A DNA stretch of 64,000 bases from Phoebastria nigripes (Eukaryota; Chordata; Aves; Procellariiformes; Diomedeidae). Every line of letters begins with the position of its first letter. Position 1 is the first letter of the stretch. The position numbers and the translations under genes were made by a program. Shown piece by piece: positions 1 to 13,200 of this stretch. The DNA lies in assembly GCA_035582835.1 (NCBI GenBank), contig JAYKAV010003166.1:1792911-1856910 (forward strand), in the 5' to 3' direction. The notes under the pieces were generated by a model, which was not told the DNA's origin, searched no databases, and saw only the letters and a program-made list of their open reading frames with translations.

Positions 1-13
1 TTTTTTTTTTTTT
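1..13. repeat. Poly-T run at the window edge
   Basis: The window opens with 13 consecutive T. It may be the end of a longer homopolymer, or the A-tail of a minus-strand retroelement lying outside the window. Nothing more can be said because the left part is cut off. Confidence 0.8.
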
Positions 14-2319
14 AGCGACCCATTCACTTTAGCAAAAGAGTAGCTTCTGTGCTGAGGAGGTTGGCACAAAGTTGTAGGATACTCCAAAACTAGCCTGGCT
101 TTTGGTTATTATTGTAATAACTATAATGTATGGCTCTGCAAGGTATGGGTAGTCCCGGCTGGGATGATGTTTTAGCCCCTTTGAAATGCTGGTGGGCTTT
201 GGGAAGAGCGATGGCTGAATGAGGAGTGCAGGATCGGGCCTGAAAGAGGCAGAAGGAGGAGATGGAAGTCCATTAGTTTCCATGCAGCTGACACACTGAC
301 GGAGCCGATAGCACCGTTGTTAGGGCAGAAGATAAACAAAACTGACAATTAATCACACAGCTGGCGCCTGCGCAGACAGTGGGTGTCACGCCGTGAGGTG
401 CAATGAGCTCTGCAGGTCCTCAGCCTGCCTTTATGGATATTCCGGTTTATATTTAGGGGAAGCCGCCGCGACACAGTCCCTGCCTTCTCAATCAACAATT
501 CCCTTTTGGCCCTGTTTGTGCCTGCCGGTGTNAGCATGGGGCCAGCGCTGTCATCGAGGGGATCCCCTGGCTTTCCTGCATTTTTTTCTGCATCCCAAGC
601 GTGTGTGCTTACATCCACATACGTACCTGGCTAAGGCTTCCCCAAGGTGTGAGGTCTCCGTGGCNGCCTTATTCCTCTATGGGTGATGCACTAGGAACGC
701 TTTAGGTGTGAGGATCTCATGGTTTATGTTCCAGATGAAGTTTTTAATTAAAAATTGGCCTTCTGCAGGCCCCTTTGAATAATTGCATCTTGGCTTTCCT
801 CATCAACTCTCCTCCTTGCTTTTATCAGCGTACCCTTTAGTTTTACGACAGTATATGTGTGTCGGGGAGAATGTCCTTTATTTGTGTTAGCTGGAGGGAA
901 AACCCTGTAAATTCCTCTTTAAAAACGTGCAAGGCCAAATATAAGAGATAATAACGGTACCTGTAGCGGAGTCATAAAGTGTCGACTTTTTTATTATTTT
1001 TATGTTGAAAACCAGGTTCTGTATGAGAGGGGATGTTGGAAGAAATCAGCAATTTAGGCAATTAGGCTAAATACTAGATGTTACACTTAAAAGTTGAGAG
1101 ACTTGAGCTTTGCTGTGATTAGTTGTAGTTGAAATTAATTTCAATTCAATATATGGAAAAAACCCCACCAACCTTTTCATCAGCTTTCATGATCTTGCAG
1201 TTATCTGAACTTTCATGATCCCGCAGTACAAGCTTGTGTAGGTTTTATGTTTGCCACTTGTCTGAGCTAGTACCTCTTTTCATACAAAAATGGTACGGTG
1301 CAACATTCGAGCCTAGAATTAGCGTATCCAGAAGTGTCATACTGGAATACCTATGCTAACTTCAACTTTTGCCCTTTGCTAATAACAGCAGCATTTCTCA
1401 GATGAAATACCTATGCTACCTATTTTCTGTTCCTAGAAGGAAACAGGATTTTTTATATGCTGTAATATTATTCCTAGGTGAAGCGCCAGTATGACATATT
1501 TTTCCCATCCGCAGTGTTTGAAGAGCAGAAAGCATGTATCTATATTTCTGTATCTGGATGACAAAAGTTGTGAGTATTAGAACGAAGCAGCATAGACAGA
1601 TTTCTCGAATTTGTGCTTTCTTGGAGGTGACCCAACTTCACTAAATACAAGTTCCAGCCTTGCTTGGAGTATGAAATCTCACTCTTGTTTAGCCCCAGGC
1701 AGCGAGGTTGCGGCCAGTGATTTTTGTTGCGGTTGTTTCTGAAAAAAATTTAGTCGAATGATATATCAGAAGGAAGAATCTGGCCAAGTGGGTCTCTGCT
1801 TGCCTGCTCACCTTCAGCCATCACCCTTCCACCTGGGCTGTTTAAGGTGCTGGGTGCTGAAATGGGGTGCACAGCCCTTACGATACGGTCAAGGTTGCAC
1901 ATCCAAGTGCCCGAGAGGGGAACTGATAGCGGAGAATAGAAATCAGAGCTTGAGGAAGGAGGCAAAGGGATGCAGAGAGAAGCTGTGGCCGGTAGTGATG
2001 AGAACAACAAACAGTTTCTGTAAAATGTTAGAAATAAAACTAAGTTACTAGGTGAAGTTAATAGAAAAGACAAAACAGTACACTTTTTTGGGGGAAGAGT
2101 AATGATATGTTTAGACCCTGTTATGATTGTGGTAGAAGTGAATGTGAAACAGCAACTGCTTTAGTCAGACTTTTGTACATCAGCCCTGGTGTCTCTCATT
2201 GAAGAGGTTTACAAGAGTAAACTGAGCCAGTAATGTGTATTTTTTACCGAGTCTTGCAATACTGGAGAACTCCCCACGAACCGTAGCAATGCTGATGTTG
2301 TATTAGTATAGAAGAGCGG
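14..2319. other. Non-coding stretch, no gene seen
   Basis: A moderately GC-rich part (about 370-680) carries short frames on both strands that share no family resemblance and are interrupted by Ns at 532 and 664. From 700 to 1750 the sequence is AT-rich with ATTA and TTAAT motifs and contains two short direct repeats: a 26-base tandem copy at 1184-1227, and a 'ATACCTATGCTA' motif present near 1347 and again near 1405. The 1750-2073 interval is open on both strands, which is typical of chance frames. Confidence 0.6.
1184..1227. repeat. Two-copy tandem duplication, 26-base unit
   Basis: CTTTCATGATCTTGCAGT at 1184 is followed 26 bases later by CTTTCATGATCCCGCAGT, differing at two positions. It is a small local duplication, probably from replication slippage. 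It has no coding potential. Confidence 0.75.
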
Positions 2320-2650
2320 TAAACGGGCCAGGCTGAGTAACACAGACCTGTCAGCTTAACGTGAGTCCTGGGCAAACGATTCGAGGGGTAGGGGACTCGT
2401 TTAACGAAGGAGGGCAGGACGGCGATGCGCTCGGTCTCCATCAGCACGTGTTTAGGGGCAGCACATTCTTTAGAACTAACTTTCTTCATTTAAAGAGCTT
2501 GTTGATGGGATTGATAAAGGTAACTGTGGGGATTTTTATTTACTTAAAATTCAGCAAGAAATGCAGCTTGGTACAGCACCGCTGTTTTGGCTGGGGATGT
2601 GCAAAAGAGTGGCTGGCTGAGACCCAGCAGAGTGTCAGTTCTCTAAATAC
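2320..2650 (+). mobile_element. CR1-type LINE fragment, reverse-transcriptase region, decayed
   Basis: Several blocks follow the order of the CR1 ORF2 reverse-transcriptase region of sauropsids. 'ACAGACCTGTCAGCTTAACG' at about 2343 matches the RPVSLT segment. A 'CAGCACGTGTTTAGGGGCAG' block at about 2443 matches the QHGF-K/GRS segment. The stretch at 2498-2545 reads as LVDGIDKGNCGD followed by a damaged counterpart of the YLDFSKAFD catalytic motif. Downstream, 'GTGGCTGGCTGAGACCCAGC' at about 2610 fits the W(L)(A/T)DRTQ segment. Frameshifts occur between blocks, so no intact frame remains. It is an old, 5'- and 3'-truncated insertion, and an N-free stretch. The family assignment is from memory of CR1 consensus motifs, not from a search. 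Confidence 0.82.
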
Positions 2651-4330
2651 AGTTGTAAAATCAGAAATAATTTCCAAACATCTATTTCTAGCAACCTCTC
2701 TGAGCACTCGTTTTTGTCCCTACGCTGCTTAATGTGTTTGTGAGCAACCCGTGCTAAGGCAGAGAGTCACCGTTGCTAAAGCTTGAAATGTCACTAAGAT
2801 TGGGAGAGTGGTAAATAATGAAAAGGAGTGACCGCTGGTAAAAGTAATTTGTATTGCTTGGATACAAGCAGGTAATATTTCTCAGATGGCCAACTGTAAA
2901 TTTCTCTATCTAAGAGCAAACAANGCAGGCCATACCTCCAGGATGCTGTCTGGAGAAATCACGTCTTTATAGAGGAGCGAGGAGTCACAAGCGAGCGCCG
3001 CTAATACGATTTTATGGCCAAAGGTCTTGTGTGCACCTTGCCTGCGCTGGGAGGTGGCTGCCAGGCTGGAGGAGGGACGTGGCAGCTGCTGTGTCCCCGG
3101 CGCCTGTCGAGGAGGGCCTGCGGAGGGCTGCGGGAACGCCGAAGGAGTCGGGAAGGGATGCAGGGGAAGGGTCCAGGACCTCCGTCCGCTTGACTTCTCC
3201 GGGAGAGTGGTGGAAGGTAAATTGATTGAGACAATTAGCCTTGTCATGGGGGAAATAAATTGAATAATAAAGAGCTCTTGGGTCTAGCAGGCAGAGTTTT
3301 AACAAGACCCGATAGCTGGAAGATGAAGCCAGGGAAAGGCTGGAGGGCTGGAGTTGAGGTCCACGGTTTTGGCATCACTGATGGTGGAAGAGGCTGCTGA
3401 AGGTGCTGGCAGTTTCTCCACCTTTGGAAATGCCGAATTCAGGGATGTTTGTTCGTTGGAATGAATGACGCTCAAGCAGGGATTAATTTAGGTAAGTTAG
3501 CGTGCAGTGCGTTGGGCTGGAAAATCACAGTGGTCTCTTCGGACCTCAAAATCCATGAAAGCCCATCGTTTAAATGAGAGCGTCCAGATATTTGCAGATC
3601 CCAAGCAGCAGCATTGCAGATTCTCTTTAAGAGGATGACTTGCAGAGAGGAGGCCTGTATCTGAAGGTGGAGACTGCAGGATGTGACCTTTAGTGCTCAG
3701 GAAAGATCACGGGTTCTTCATTTCCCACCATTTCCCTACAAAATTCCTTGGGTCCATCACAGGGATGAGTTACCTCCGGTGTCAACACCAGGTACTTAGC
3801 ACTAGGTAAGAAGTTAGTGGGGGCCATGTTAGCCTGTGTTATGGCTAATGCCTGGGTCAGATGTGAATTAATTTAGGTGCAGGAAGGAAATGAGGGAGGA
3901 TTACTTCTTTCGATAGTCATGTGCTTTATCTAATTGTGCAGAATTTATTCAAACTCCGAGTCAGCTCTTGGTGGCCACAGGACATCAGAAATAACTGCAG
4001 CCCTGGTGGGAAACTTCTGAGCAGAAGAATACGGACAGGAGTGCAAACTGATCAAAACAGGTCAAACCTAGATTTAAAAATTAATTATACATGGCTTGTG
4101 TCATGGTTGGAACAAAAGCAATGCATGTGTGTGCAAATTCATTTTTATTTTGAAGTGAGAATGTACAGCTGGATATTTGCAGACTTGCTCTGCTTTTAGG
4201 TGAGTTTTCAGATCGGTCTGTCCATCTCATCCATCATTCATGGATGAGGTTTGTGGGATCGCCAGGCTCTGGTCCGTGTTGTGCTTGAGTATGCAGGAGC
4301 CGTCATGGCAGGAACGTTGTTTCAGATCCC
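2651..4330. other. Non-coding stretch, no gene seen
   Basis: A GC-rich patch at about 3020-3210 has overlapping frames on both strands with proline/arginine-rich, low-information translations, best read as chance. 4226-4248 is a small perfect inverted repeat (CTCATCCAT / ATGGATGAG, 5-base loop). A donor-like TTTAG|GTAAGT lies at about 3488 but has no supporting open exon. The rest is unremarkable. Confidence 0.6.
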
Positions 4331-4372
4331 GTGTGTGTGTGTGTGTGTATATATATACACACAGGTATATAT
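4331..4372. repeat. Compound (GT)n-(AT)n-(AC)n microsatellite
   Basis: Nine GT units pass directly into four AT units and then ACACAC, followed by a short GTATATAT. This is an alternating purine-pyrimidine tract of the kind that can adopt Z-DNA or cruciform structure. It is likely length-polymorphic. Confidence 0.95.
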
Positions 4373-7300
4373 CTGCTGGGTATACACTGGCTTCTTAGGT
4401 CTAGAATATGTTAAAAGCCTAGTTGCAAAGAAAACAGGGAGTGCAGGAAAACATTAGGCAGTGCGTGGCAATGTTTAATGGTTTATTTGGCCCCTCAAGG
4501 TCTCCGTGTGCTGGCTGACCTCTGGGAGCGAAACTGGAGCAAAATAGGAATTTGTTGATGCAATTAAAAGCAGGATAGTAAGATGGGCTCACATGGTAAC
4601 ACAGCTTGGGCTAATGCTGTGAATTAAGGACATTTAGATGTTTGGCTTTGTATGATTTAGCTTAAACAAACAAACATCGCATTAATCTCATTACTCAAGC
4701 AAATGAAATAAACCTTTAAGGCACTTAAAACATGCCGATATTAGTTAGCTGTCAGACCAGCGAGACCCATTTTCAGACAGCACGTCTGCTCCTGCGCGTA
4801 ACGTTACTCGCGTGTGTAAATGCTCGCAGAATGGGGAGTTACTCCAGGGGTGGCGGTGGGGCTGGCGTGGCTGGATGTGAATTTAGTGGGAATTGTGGAT
4901 GCAGTGGGAATTGTACTGGCCTGGCTGGGGAGAGCCAGGGGCACAAAGGGTGAGAGGTTTTTCGCTGCTGAGTACCGAGCACTGTTCACCGCGTTGGCAC
5001 TAGGCATCCATGTCTCTGCATCGCTTCTTTATCCTTGCACTATAAAAGATGCGACTGCAAAGGTCCTTGTGGGGAACGTAATAAAACCCCCTAAAGTTGT
5101 CATTAAAAGCGATATATTCCTATGTACCATGTCCTTACATCGCTCTGGTAGTGTAATGGATGTGACAAACCTAAGCCTTGAGAGGCTGGTGATTTTTTTT
5201 TTTTTTTTTAGTATCCTGCAGATTGCACTTTCTTTAGAGGAAAACGTAAGAATTTTATTAACTTTGATGTGTTAGGCTAGCCCAGGAATTTTCTATTGTC
5301 TTTCAGTTGCATTTGTTTGGGCTTTGGTTGGGCAGAGAAATGACTGAATGACATGTCATATTTATAAAATCAAGAGTACCTAGCTATTTTCATACAAATC
5401 TCTTAATAGGGATTAAACACAAAATAAAGCAGAATGCATCAACAGTGATATTCCCATAAGCAATATTGTAACTTGTATGCAGTGTAATTATATTTTGTAC
5501 ACTTGTCAATTAAGCAGTTACGCTTTAGAGAAAAATTACTTTCAAGAGATAGAAGAAAAGTATCGCAGTAAAACAAATAAAATATACATGTGTTAGAGGA
5601 TTTTGTGTATGCAGCTGAAATTTTAGAATTTCCTGCTGAGTTCAGGTTGCAGTACGTGTAATGATGCTCTGTGTCCTGTAGCTTTTTTGGGACTGGAAAA
5701 TAGCAGATAGGAAAAAAAGGCATAAAAATTGCTTCCTGGGATAGCTGTATGCCACGTGAAGCTGAGATGCTCAGGCAGTCCTGCTCTCCATCTTCACTCC
5801 TGCTGAGCTCCTGCCCGGTCACCCTGCCCTGCACGCTGCCGCACAGTAGGAGAAGGTGTGGGTACCAGCCGGGCAGGCACCCCGGGTCGGGTCCGTGCAC
5901 CCCCAAAGCCCGGGGTGACTGCCCCGCAGCTCACAGCCGCTGCAGCAGTCACCCCTGCTTCCCTGGTATGTCTTATCTTTCCTTGTTTTGTTGGCTGGTG
6001 CGTTGGAAAAGGGCACTCGGAAATGTGCGTGTCGGGCTCGAGTTGGTTTTCTGCTGTTTGAAAAACAGTTTTGCTCTTGCTGTTCTCGAGGCAGTTGTCT
6101 TTCCACCCCACACCCCCTGCGGTAGCCCACTGTACAATGGCATGGGACCACGCTGAACCTTATTTGTGATTAAAAACCGGCAAACTAACCTTCTCCCAAC
6201 AATTCATGACTTTCTTTTCTTCGCCCTCATTGACAGCAGTGGCACCCGCAGTGTGAGGAGTATGAAATGTCAGCATTTTGCTAACAAATTGATGTTTGCC
6301 TGTAATTTCAATGACCATCCTTTGGTATCTTGGATACCTTCAGCAGTTAGACCTGCTTTGAGGAGTTGTTGCAGAGCACTCACTGAAGTGGTCGTTTCCT
6401 ATTACTTAAGAGAAAAGTCTTATTTTCCTCTAGGTATAGGTGTGTGTACCTGTGGCGGTGGGATAGGCACCTGATACCCGACGTTGTGTCAGGCAAGTGA
6501 TGCTGTGTTCATGTGCCGCAAGCCAAGACCTAATTACCTAAAATAACTTGCATGGAAGTGTACCTAGAAACGCCGGGTTTCCAGCGCGTGGCCAGGCTGG
6601 ACTTGCTGGGAATTACAGGGAACTCTGTAAAGTCATAAGGAAGTTACCAAAGTACTATTATTTGCTGAACAGGCACAGTATCAGTTCAACATCTGGTTAA
6701 TTCTCTTTCCTAAAGTAAACTCAGTGCAACGTGAGTGTTACGTAGTTTAAGTTGCTGATAGAAGTGATAGGAGATTTTTTTATTATACTATGAGGTCTTT
6801 ATTTGAGGATTTGAAAACATTTTGCAGGGCAGAGGTGGGTTGAATGAGCTGGCCAAGACCACGCTGTGTGTCCGAAGCGGGGAGAAGGGAGCTCCGTGGC
6901 TCTTGCTCCCCATAGCTGTGGGAGCCTCTGCTCATACAGGATCTCTTCTAGTTTTTTTTCCCTCTAAATCACTAAATGTATGTTTTTATCAGTAACCCAC
7001 AGCACTACTTTAAAAATCATTTTCTGTCCTACAGAATTAGGAAGACACTTTAAATGTGTCAAACAAATACACTGAAGTAAAAAAAACAGCCCTCAGAAAA
7101 CTCAAGATAAGGTCCGCTGGGAGGAAAGCGCTGCGGAAGACTTTTCCTTGTGTTGTGGCCGGTGGGCTGGCGGCCGTCCCTGCCTCGTCGTAAGCCGAGG
7201 GATGCGTCTGGTGCCGGGACCTGGCTGCTGTGCCGGGCTCCCCTCCTGCCTCCCCACGCCAGCGCACGGCCGCAGCTTGGGTTCGGAAACGGCGTTTCCT

Positions 7301-8691
7301 CAAGTCATGGCATGTACGCGNGTTGCGTAGGGGAGAAATTTCTCAGCAATTTAATGACTTGATGGTGGTCCTCGCTGAAGGNTACATCAGCGTTTTCAGT
7401 ATAATACCCTTTTATTTTAAGGGCTTAACCAGCCCAGAGCGTGGTCTCCTGTGATGTGCATCTTTCCCAAAACCACCTAATTTAAAAAAAAAAAAAAAGC
7501 TTTCAGATAGTTCTGACATCCTTTCCTGAACTCTTTAATATAAAAACAGTCCCGTAAATCAGATTAAGAAGGAATCCAAGCTAAGCAGGTGTTTGCTTTT
7601 GAGGTGTGGCTGCATTTGTGAGGCACAGGGTTGGCAAGGGACGGCGCTGCCGGAGCTGTGTGANCGTGCGCTCCATTCGACACACTGGGCTTATGCACTT
7701 GCAGCCTTTGAAATAAAATGTTTGTCGTCTAAACTGCTAATGTTTTAAATGGCAATGTTTGAGCGTGCCTGGCATGGTTTATTGTTTCAGTGTTACAAAT
7801 CTGCACGCTTTCAAAGACTTAGAGAAGGTATTTGCATGTAAAAGCTTGTGATGAGAGTTTCGTTTGAAGACGACAAAATAAAACAGTAAAATAAAAAAAC
7901 TTAAAATAAGTGTGATGTAGAATAGGGTTACCAGCTGCCCTCCGTCTCCATTTTCCTGGACCCTGACTTGCAGCATCACCTTCCCGTGGNGGTTGTGCCA
8001 GCTTCTGCCTTTCCCAGCTGCGCTCTGGGGAGGATGAGGATGCTGTTGGGCAGGCTGCCGCTCGCCTGCTGCGATTCCATGCCTGCTGTCCGCTGCATTT
8101 CCATGCCCGGTCTCCGGTGCCGGCAATGAGTCTCTTACCTTTTTGCTTCTGACGCCGTCCCTTTGCTGTGCTGCGCAGTACTAAGCGCCGAATGCAAATT
8201 GATGACTGCAGGCTTGGTTTTTTTCCCCCTCAAGTCCTGTGCATTTGGTTCTTCGGGAGGCTGGCGGCCCAGGCAAGTTTATTTCTGTTGGTTTATTTTT
8301 AGCCTGATGCTTCTGGCCCCGCTGTTGACGCTGGCCGCTACTTTGCAATCCGATGGTGTGGAGCGGTGTAACGCAGTGAGTCCGTGTCTGCGTGTGGGTT
8401 CATTTCTCTGGGGCATTTACCTGGCCCGTCCCCGACGTGCCTGTGTCGGTGGGTATGACCACCGAGCTCCGTCCTTGCGTGCGGCAAGCAGGCGGCGTTT
8501 GGAAGTGATGAGGGCTAACTACAGGACACAAGCAGCACATTTCGGAGAGGGTAAAATAAGTGTTCACCCCATATGTCCTGGATGGGTGCATTTTGCAAAG
8601 TGTTTCTTGACTTTGTCACAGATTAATTCCTGGCTTTATTTGCAGCTGCATTGCTTCCAGCGAGTTTGGGGGAATTGTCCTGGTATTACAG

Positions 8692-8693
<2 letters not shown>
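4373..8693. other. Non-coding stretch with homopolymers, no gene seen
   Basis: The block holds a T17 run at 5193-5209 and an A15 run at 7484-7498. GC-rich patches at 5750-5960 and 7140-7310 are open in several frames on both strands, without family resemblance. The 8160-8690 interval is open for about 180 codons before the poly-T, but the translation looks random. Around 8520-8690 the sequence is rich in AGCAGCACATTTC- and GATTAATTCC-like motifs and could be a conserved element. That is only an impression. Confidence 0.55.

Positions 8694-8781
<88 letters not shown>
8694..8781 (-). repeat. 88-base uninterrupted poly-T (poly-A on the minus strand)
   Basis: T runs without interruption from 8694 to 8781. 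This is far longer than any other homopolymer in the window (next longest is T23 at 39839-39861). If it is a retrotransposition tail, the source transcript would be on the minus strand, with its 3' end just right of 8781. I see no AATAAA signal on the minus strand close to the run and no obvious target-site duplication, so an expanded mononucleotide tract or a sequencing or assembly artefact is equally possible. Confidence 0.95.
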
Positions 8782-8782
<1 letters not shown>

Positions 8783-10227
8783 AGATCATGCACTTCATTG
8801 CCTTGAAAACCATACCATGAATCCCACTAATATAAAGTGAGTCTAAATTGGATTTGGCATCATTTTTTTCCACCAACCGAGCACTAGCATACCTTCTGCT
8901 CAAGATGCAGGGCTTCGGTCGAGTTGAGGAGTTTCCTTGTCATACCTTGGGTTTATCAGTGTCCTATAACCTTTCCTCCTCTCCCTCCCACCGGCCTGAG
9001 CCTCTCTGCTAATTTTAATTTGAGAAGAAATAAGCCAAGGTATGCTCTGAGTATAAGGAGATGATTATCACAATGGAATAATTACATTTTGGTACTTGAT
9101 TTGATTTGTTAGCTGGAAGATTAGTCTGAAAGCAGAGAAGAAAATGAATGCATTGTTGACTGCAGGAAGTTANTTATGAGTTTTTACTTCTGTTTAAAGG
9201 AATTCCCTCTGTGACTTAAGTAGCAGTGCGATTTATGGCCTTTCACATTGGATAGCTGAATAAATAAATAGAATAAAGACAGGAAGAATAAAAAGAAATG
9301 GTACCAGGTTTTGTGGGTGTAAAGTTTCTGTTGTGGAATGCAGGAAGCGATGGCTTTCAAAAACCCAACCAGACGGATCAACAAAAATAATGCACGCGTT
9401 GCATTGGAAAAATAACATGATTCCTGTCTGTTTTGCATTAATTATGTTATGGCAGGAGAAATGCTTACGTACTCACACACTCTGTATGGGGTTTGTGTTA
9501 TGTTCCTATAATTTTTCTATAACTATCTTCATGTAATATTCCTTCCGTGGCTGCTTCTCCTATTCCTGCTTCCACAAATCAAGCAAATAGTGTGATCAGG
9601 GAGGGAGAAATGGTGTCTCTGCTGGACGTCTAACGTTGGGAGCTGCTGGTGCTATTTAGTGTGGTGGCACTGTGGCAGATGGAGATGGAGGTGGGTCTGC
9701 TGGGCATGGGCTAGGAAACACTCAAGAAGTAAAGGGGCTGCTTGGGGGCGAGGACAGATTTGGACACGACTGACTCCTGCAGAGGGGACTTTGCAGCCGT
9801 CATTGGAAAGCTCATCTGTGGAAACTTAACTGAGAAGCCAATCTGAGTGGAGTTAGCGTGTCTTCTGCTGCTATCGTAGAGGACAGGAGGTTGGCATGGC
9901 CCTTCTGCAGGCCGGCCTCCTGAGATGTGTCCGTCTGCCTGGGTTGGAGCAGAGTCGCTAAATACCTGTCTTCCAGAAGCAGGCTCTTAGCACCAAGCGT
10001 GCGTTACCACTTGACTATTAAATCTTGTCACTCCATACTCGGTGTTTTTATGTCGTGTCCTGGGTCAGCAGGGTGCAGTAAAGTGGAAATAAAGGCAAAC
10101 CTCCTGCTCTGGCTCTGGAAAACGTCGGTGACGAGTGCGCTGATTCTGTCAGAGGAAATCAGGGATGCTCCTGCGCCTTGGAGCGGCGACGGGGGCCAGG
10201 CTCCGCTCTCTGCCACGCTGCTGTAGT
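8782..10227. other. Non-coding stretch, no gene seen
   Basis: The part from about 9030 to 9180 is AT-rich and motif-dense (GATTATCACAATGG, AATAATTACATTTT), resembling a conserved non-coding element. The 9590-9920 part is G-rich on the + strand with no coherent frame. No splice-flanked open exon was found. Confidence 0.5.
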
Positions 10228-10263
10228 GATGCTGATTAACACCAGCTGGTGATGTGGTCCAAA
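10228..10263 (+). repeat. Ancient interspersed motif (TTACACCAGCTG type)
   Basis: The stretch contains TGATTAACACCAGCTGGTGA followed by TGTGGTCCAAAA. It closely resembles a short motif (TGATTTACACCAGCTGAGGA, then TCTGGCCC) that I know to recur many times in bird and turtle genomes and that belongs to an old, heavily decayed repeat family. I do not assign a family name. Confidence 0.45.
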
Positions 10264-13200
10264 ATTGTATTTCAGAGTAGCTCAGACATGGATCAGATTC
10301 ACTGTGCTTTCGGGAAGCCCAACGGGCAGGTTTCCACCTTTTCCAGGTGGTATGTCCTGGTGGTGTTGGCAGTGGCTGGGGAAAAAAATGCCGGCCAGAA
10401 AGCAGCCCACTGACATCTCCCAAGGCTTCATTTCATGAGTATAACCTTCAGGGTTTTCAAGTATTCTCCTCAGGGGAGAGGCCCGCTTGCAAGTACTGCA
10501 TATAAAAATGTTTGGTGGTTGGTTCCTTCACTCTTTCTTTGGAAAGGCAGAAAGGGAAAGGAGTCCTGCCTGAAGTCCAGACCACTCGTTTCTGTGGACA
10601 GAACTTGTAATAAGACCTTGCAGAGGCTTGGAAAGTACCGTGGACTGACTGAGGTTGATTTAAACATTAAGAAAGCTTAACTCTTGCACTCCCCAGCACT
10701 GCAGACCAAAGAGATTGGTGGGATTGGACTCCACAAATCAGTGGGGATGGAAATGACCAAAGCTGAGATGGTCCCATTCACATCTCAGGTGTTTGGTTGC
10801 TCCTGCATTTTGTGTACTACCATGTATAAAAGCAACTGGGTAAGCAGAGAAGCAGAGGCAAAACACAAATTCCTTGCTATCCCCACTGGTCGAGGACTAC
10901 TTTCCAGGTGCAAGGAATGGGAACAACGCTGCCCCTGCTGGCAAAAAGATTCATTGTCTTTGTGGGAGCTGGAAAAATGATTTGGACCTTGGACGGGGTA
11001 GAGAAGATTCTGTGCTGTCAGGTGCTGAGTGCCCTCACCTCGGAAGATGTTGCTTGCCATGTCTTTCAGGAGGCTGTATGAAGAAACGAGCTTTCACGTG
11101 CCGTGTTGAGTTTATCTGGGTGCAAGCGGTGTGGTGGATGTCTGGCAGGACCTCCCCCGGTGGCTCAGCTGGCGTGAGTNGTACAGAAGATGTAATTTGG
11201 GGGAGTGATAGGAGGAACTCGGAGGGGTGGAACGGTGACTTGCTTTGCATACTTGAGAAACCCATCAAAAGTGATGTGCTTGACTATGGCTGTATTAAAC
11301 TTCCACTAGTTTTACTTAAACGACGTTTATGACTGATCATCAATGTTGTATCAGCAGAAGGTATTGGTAGATCCATAAAACATAGAGTAGCTGTTCATGG
11401 AGGGATTATGTGTTGATATTTATTGTTCCAAAGGGGGTCTTTGGGAACTCCCAGAAATCTTGGCCACCCTTTGCCATGGGTGGTGGAGGGAAGGGTAGGG
11501 GACTGGGGACAGTCGCTTGGTTGTCCCTCACAAGGTGAACCCACCGGCGTGTATTTTCCATGGTGGATGGGCACATATATGATCACCTTGGAGAGAGTAT
11601 CGCTTGTCACAGGCAAGGGTGGGAGGTCGGGTGTTGAAGCCCAATGCAAAGTTCCTCGCCNTCCTTAACTACATTAAATTCATTGATGGCATGATGATGA
11701 ATGTCACGCATGAATCCTCCAAGAAAATGCTGATTGTGGTCCTGGCTATTTTTGGGCAAGCTTGCTTTGGACGCCTTCAGCGGTGTGATCAGCACAGAGT
11801 ACTGCCAGCGGGCTGCGTTGTGTCCCCGTTGCCTGGCACTGACATGCTTTCTGCAGTACTAAGAGTCTCTTCAGTAATTTTCAGATTTTTAAATACTGAG
11901 TGTAAGCTTTAAGTAAGCCAGAGTTGGTGGTGATCGTGATTTGTGTTACGACGGCCGTGCTGTAATTTGCTGTGTTATGCACCAGAAAGTTGAAAGAATT
12001 AGGATAAAGTCTTTCAATAACGTGCAACAAATTCTCATCATCAAGGAGTAACTGTTGTATACATTGTGTTGAGTAATTATAGAGTACAAGGAAGATTTGA
12101 TATAGGAATTGTAGCTTAATCTCCTGCACTTCATTACATTTTCCCTGTGGTGGTAGCGAGAAATGGGAGGTATATTTTATTTTCCAATTTGAGTATGCTT
12201 GCTCAGGATGGCCTTGCTCTTAATGTTGCTTCACGGGGGAGAATTTACAGTGGGGATTTCCATTAATGCTAATGAGAGTTATGCCCATGCACTTCACTGG
12301 CCTGGTGACAGAGGAGGAGAAATAGTAATTAAATTCTTTGTCTTCTAAAAAAATAAAATGACCCTAAAATGTGCGGTGTGTCGGTGGGAAGTAACTGAGA
12401 AGGGGAGCTGCCATCGTTGCTGCACTTGACCGTTCACTGGTAGCTGCGAGGGTTTTCCTCTGTCCCTGTTCTCTGTTCCTTAAAAGAAAAGAGAAAGGAA
12501 AAAAAATCCAGAAATGCATTCTAATTGGGGAGAATAATGAATAATCTAAGGATAGATATTGTGATTATAAAACAAAACATACAGGTTGCTAACGTGAAGT
12601 TGTCTGAAATGAGTTGCAGTAGGTTTTCTTTATGCTTATGATTAATACACTCTTCCATTTGAAGCCATTAGGTATAGTGCTGCACTTGATTTAAAGTAAG
12701 TGCAGTTAATATTTTTGGTTATAAATTTCAGGCATGCTGGTAAGAAATCATCAAAAAGTACAATTCTTCATGTAAAGCAACCACAAATTCGTATTAGTCC
12801 CCGTACAAAACAAGAGGCAGGTTCTTCTCCAGCAGCTGGATTTTGCTGGTTGTGCGTTGGGGAATTACAGCGAGCATGGCGTTAATAGGAGCTGTTGTGA
12901 CACATCTTTTGTAGGGGAGTCTATCGAAAGGGAGTGAGGAAAGGGCTCTACTTTATCAGTGTAAATGTCAGTAGCATATTTTAATAAATTCTTGATTTTG
13001 CTTGGACTGTTTGCAATTGCATATTTAAAAGGAATCTGCCATCCCCTTTCGAAGGTATGTGACATTTAAAAGATCTGTAAAGAAGATTGGTTTGACAGCT
13101 TCAAATTACATTTGAAAGAGTTTTTTCCTTTCAAAACAGAAAATGAATACTTCCTATTCTAAATGTCACTGCAAAGACGTAAACATGTTTAATCAAATCA

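Noticed and set aside
8163..8783. Plus-strand ORF of 206 codons
   Set aside because: The last 30 codons are phenylalanine from the poly-T run, and the rest has no family resemblance.
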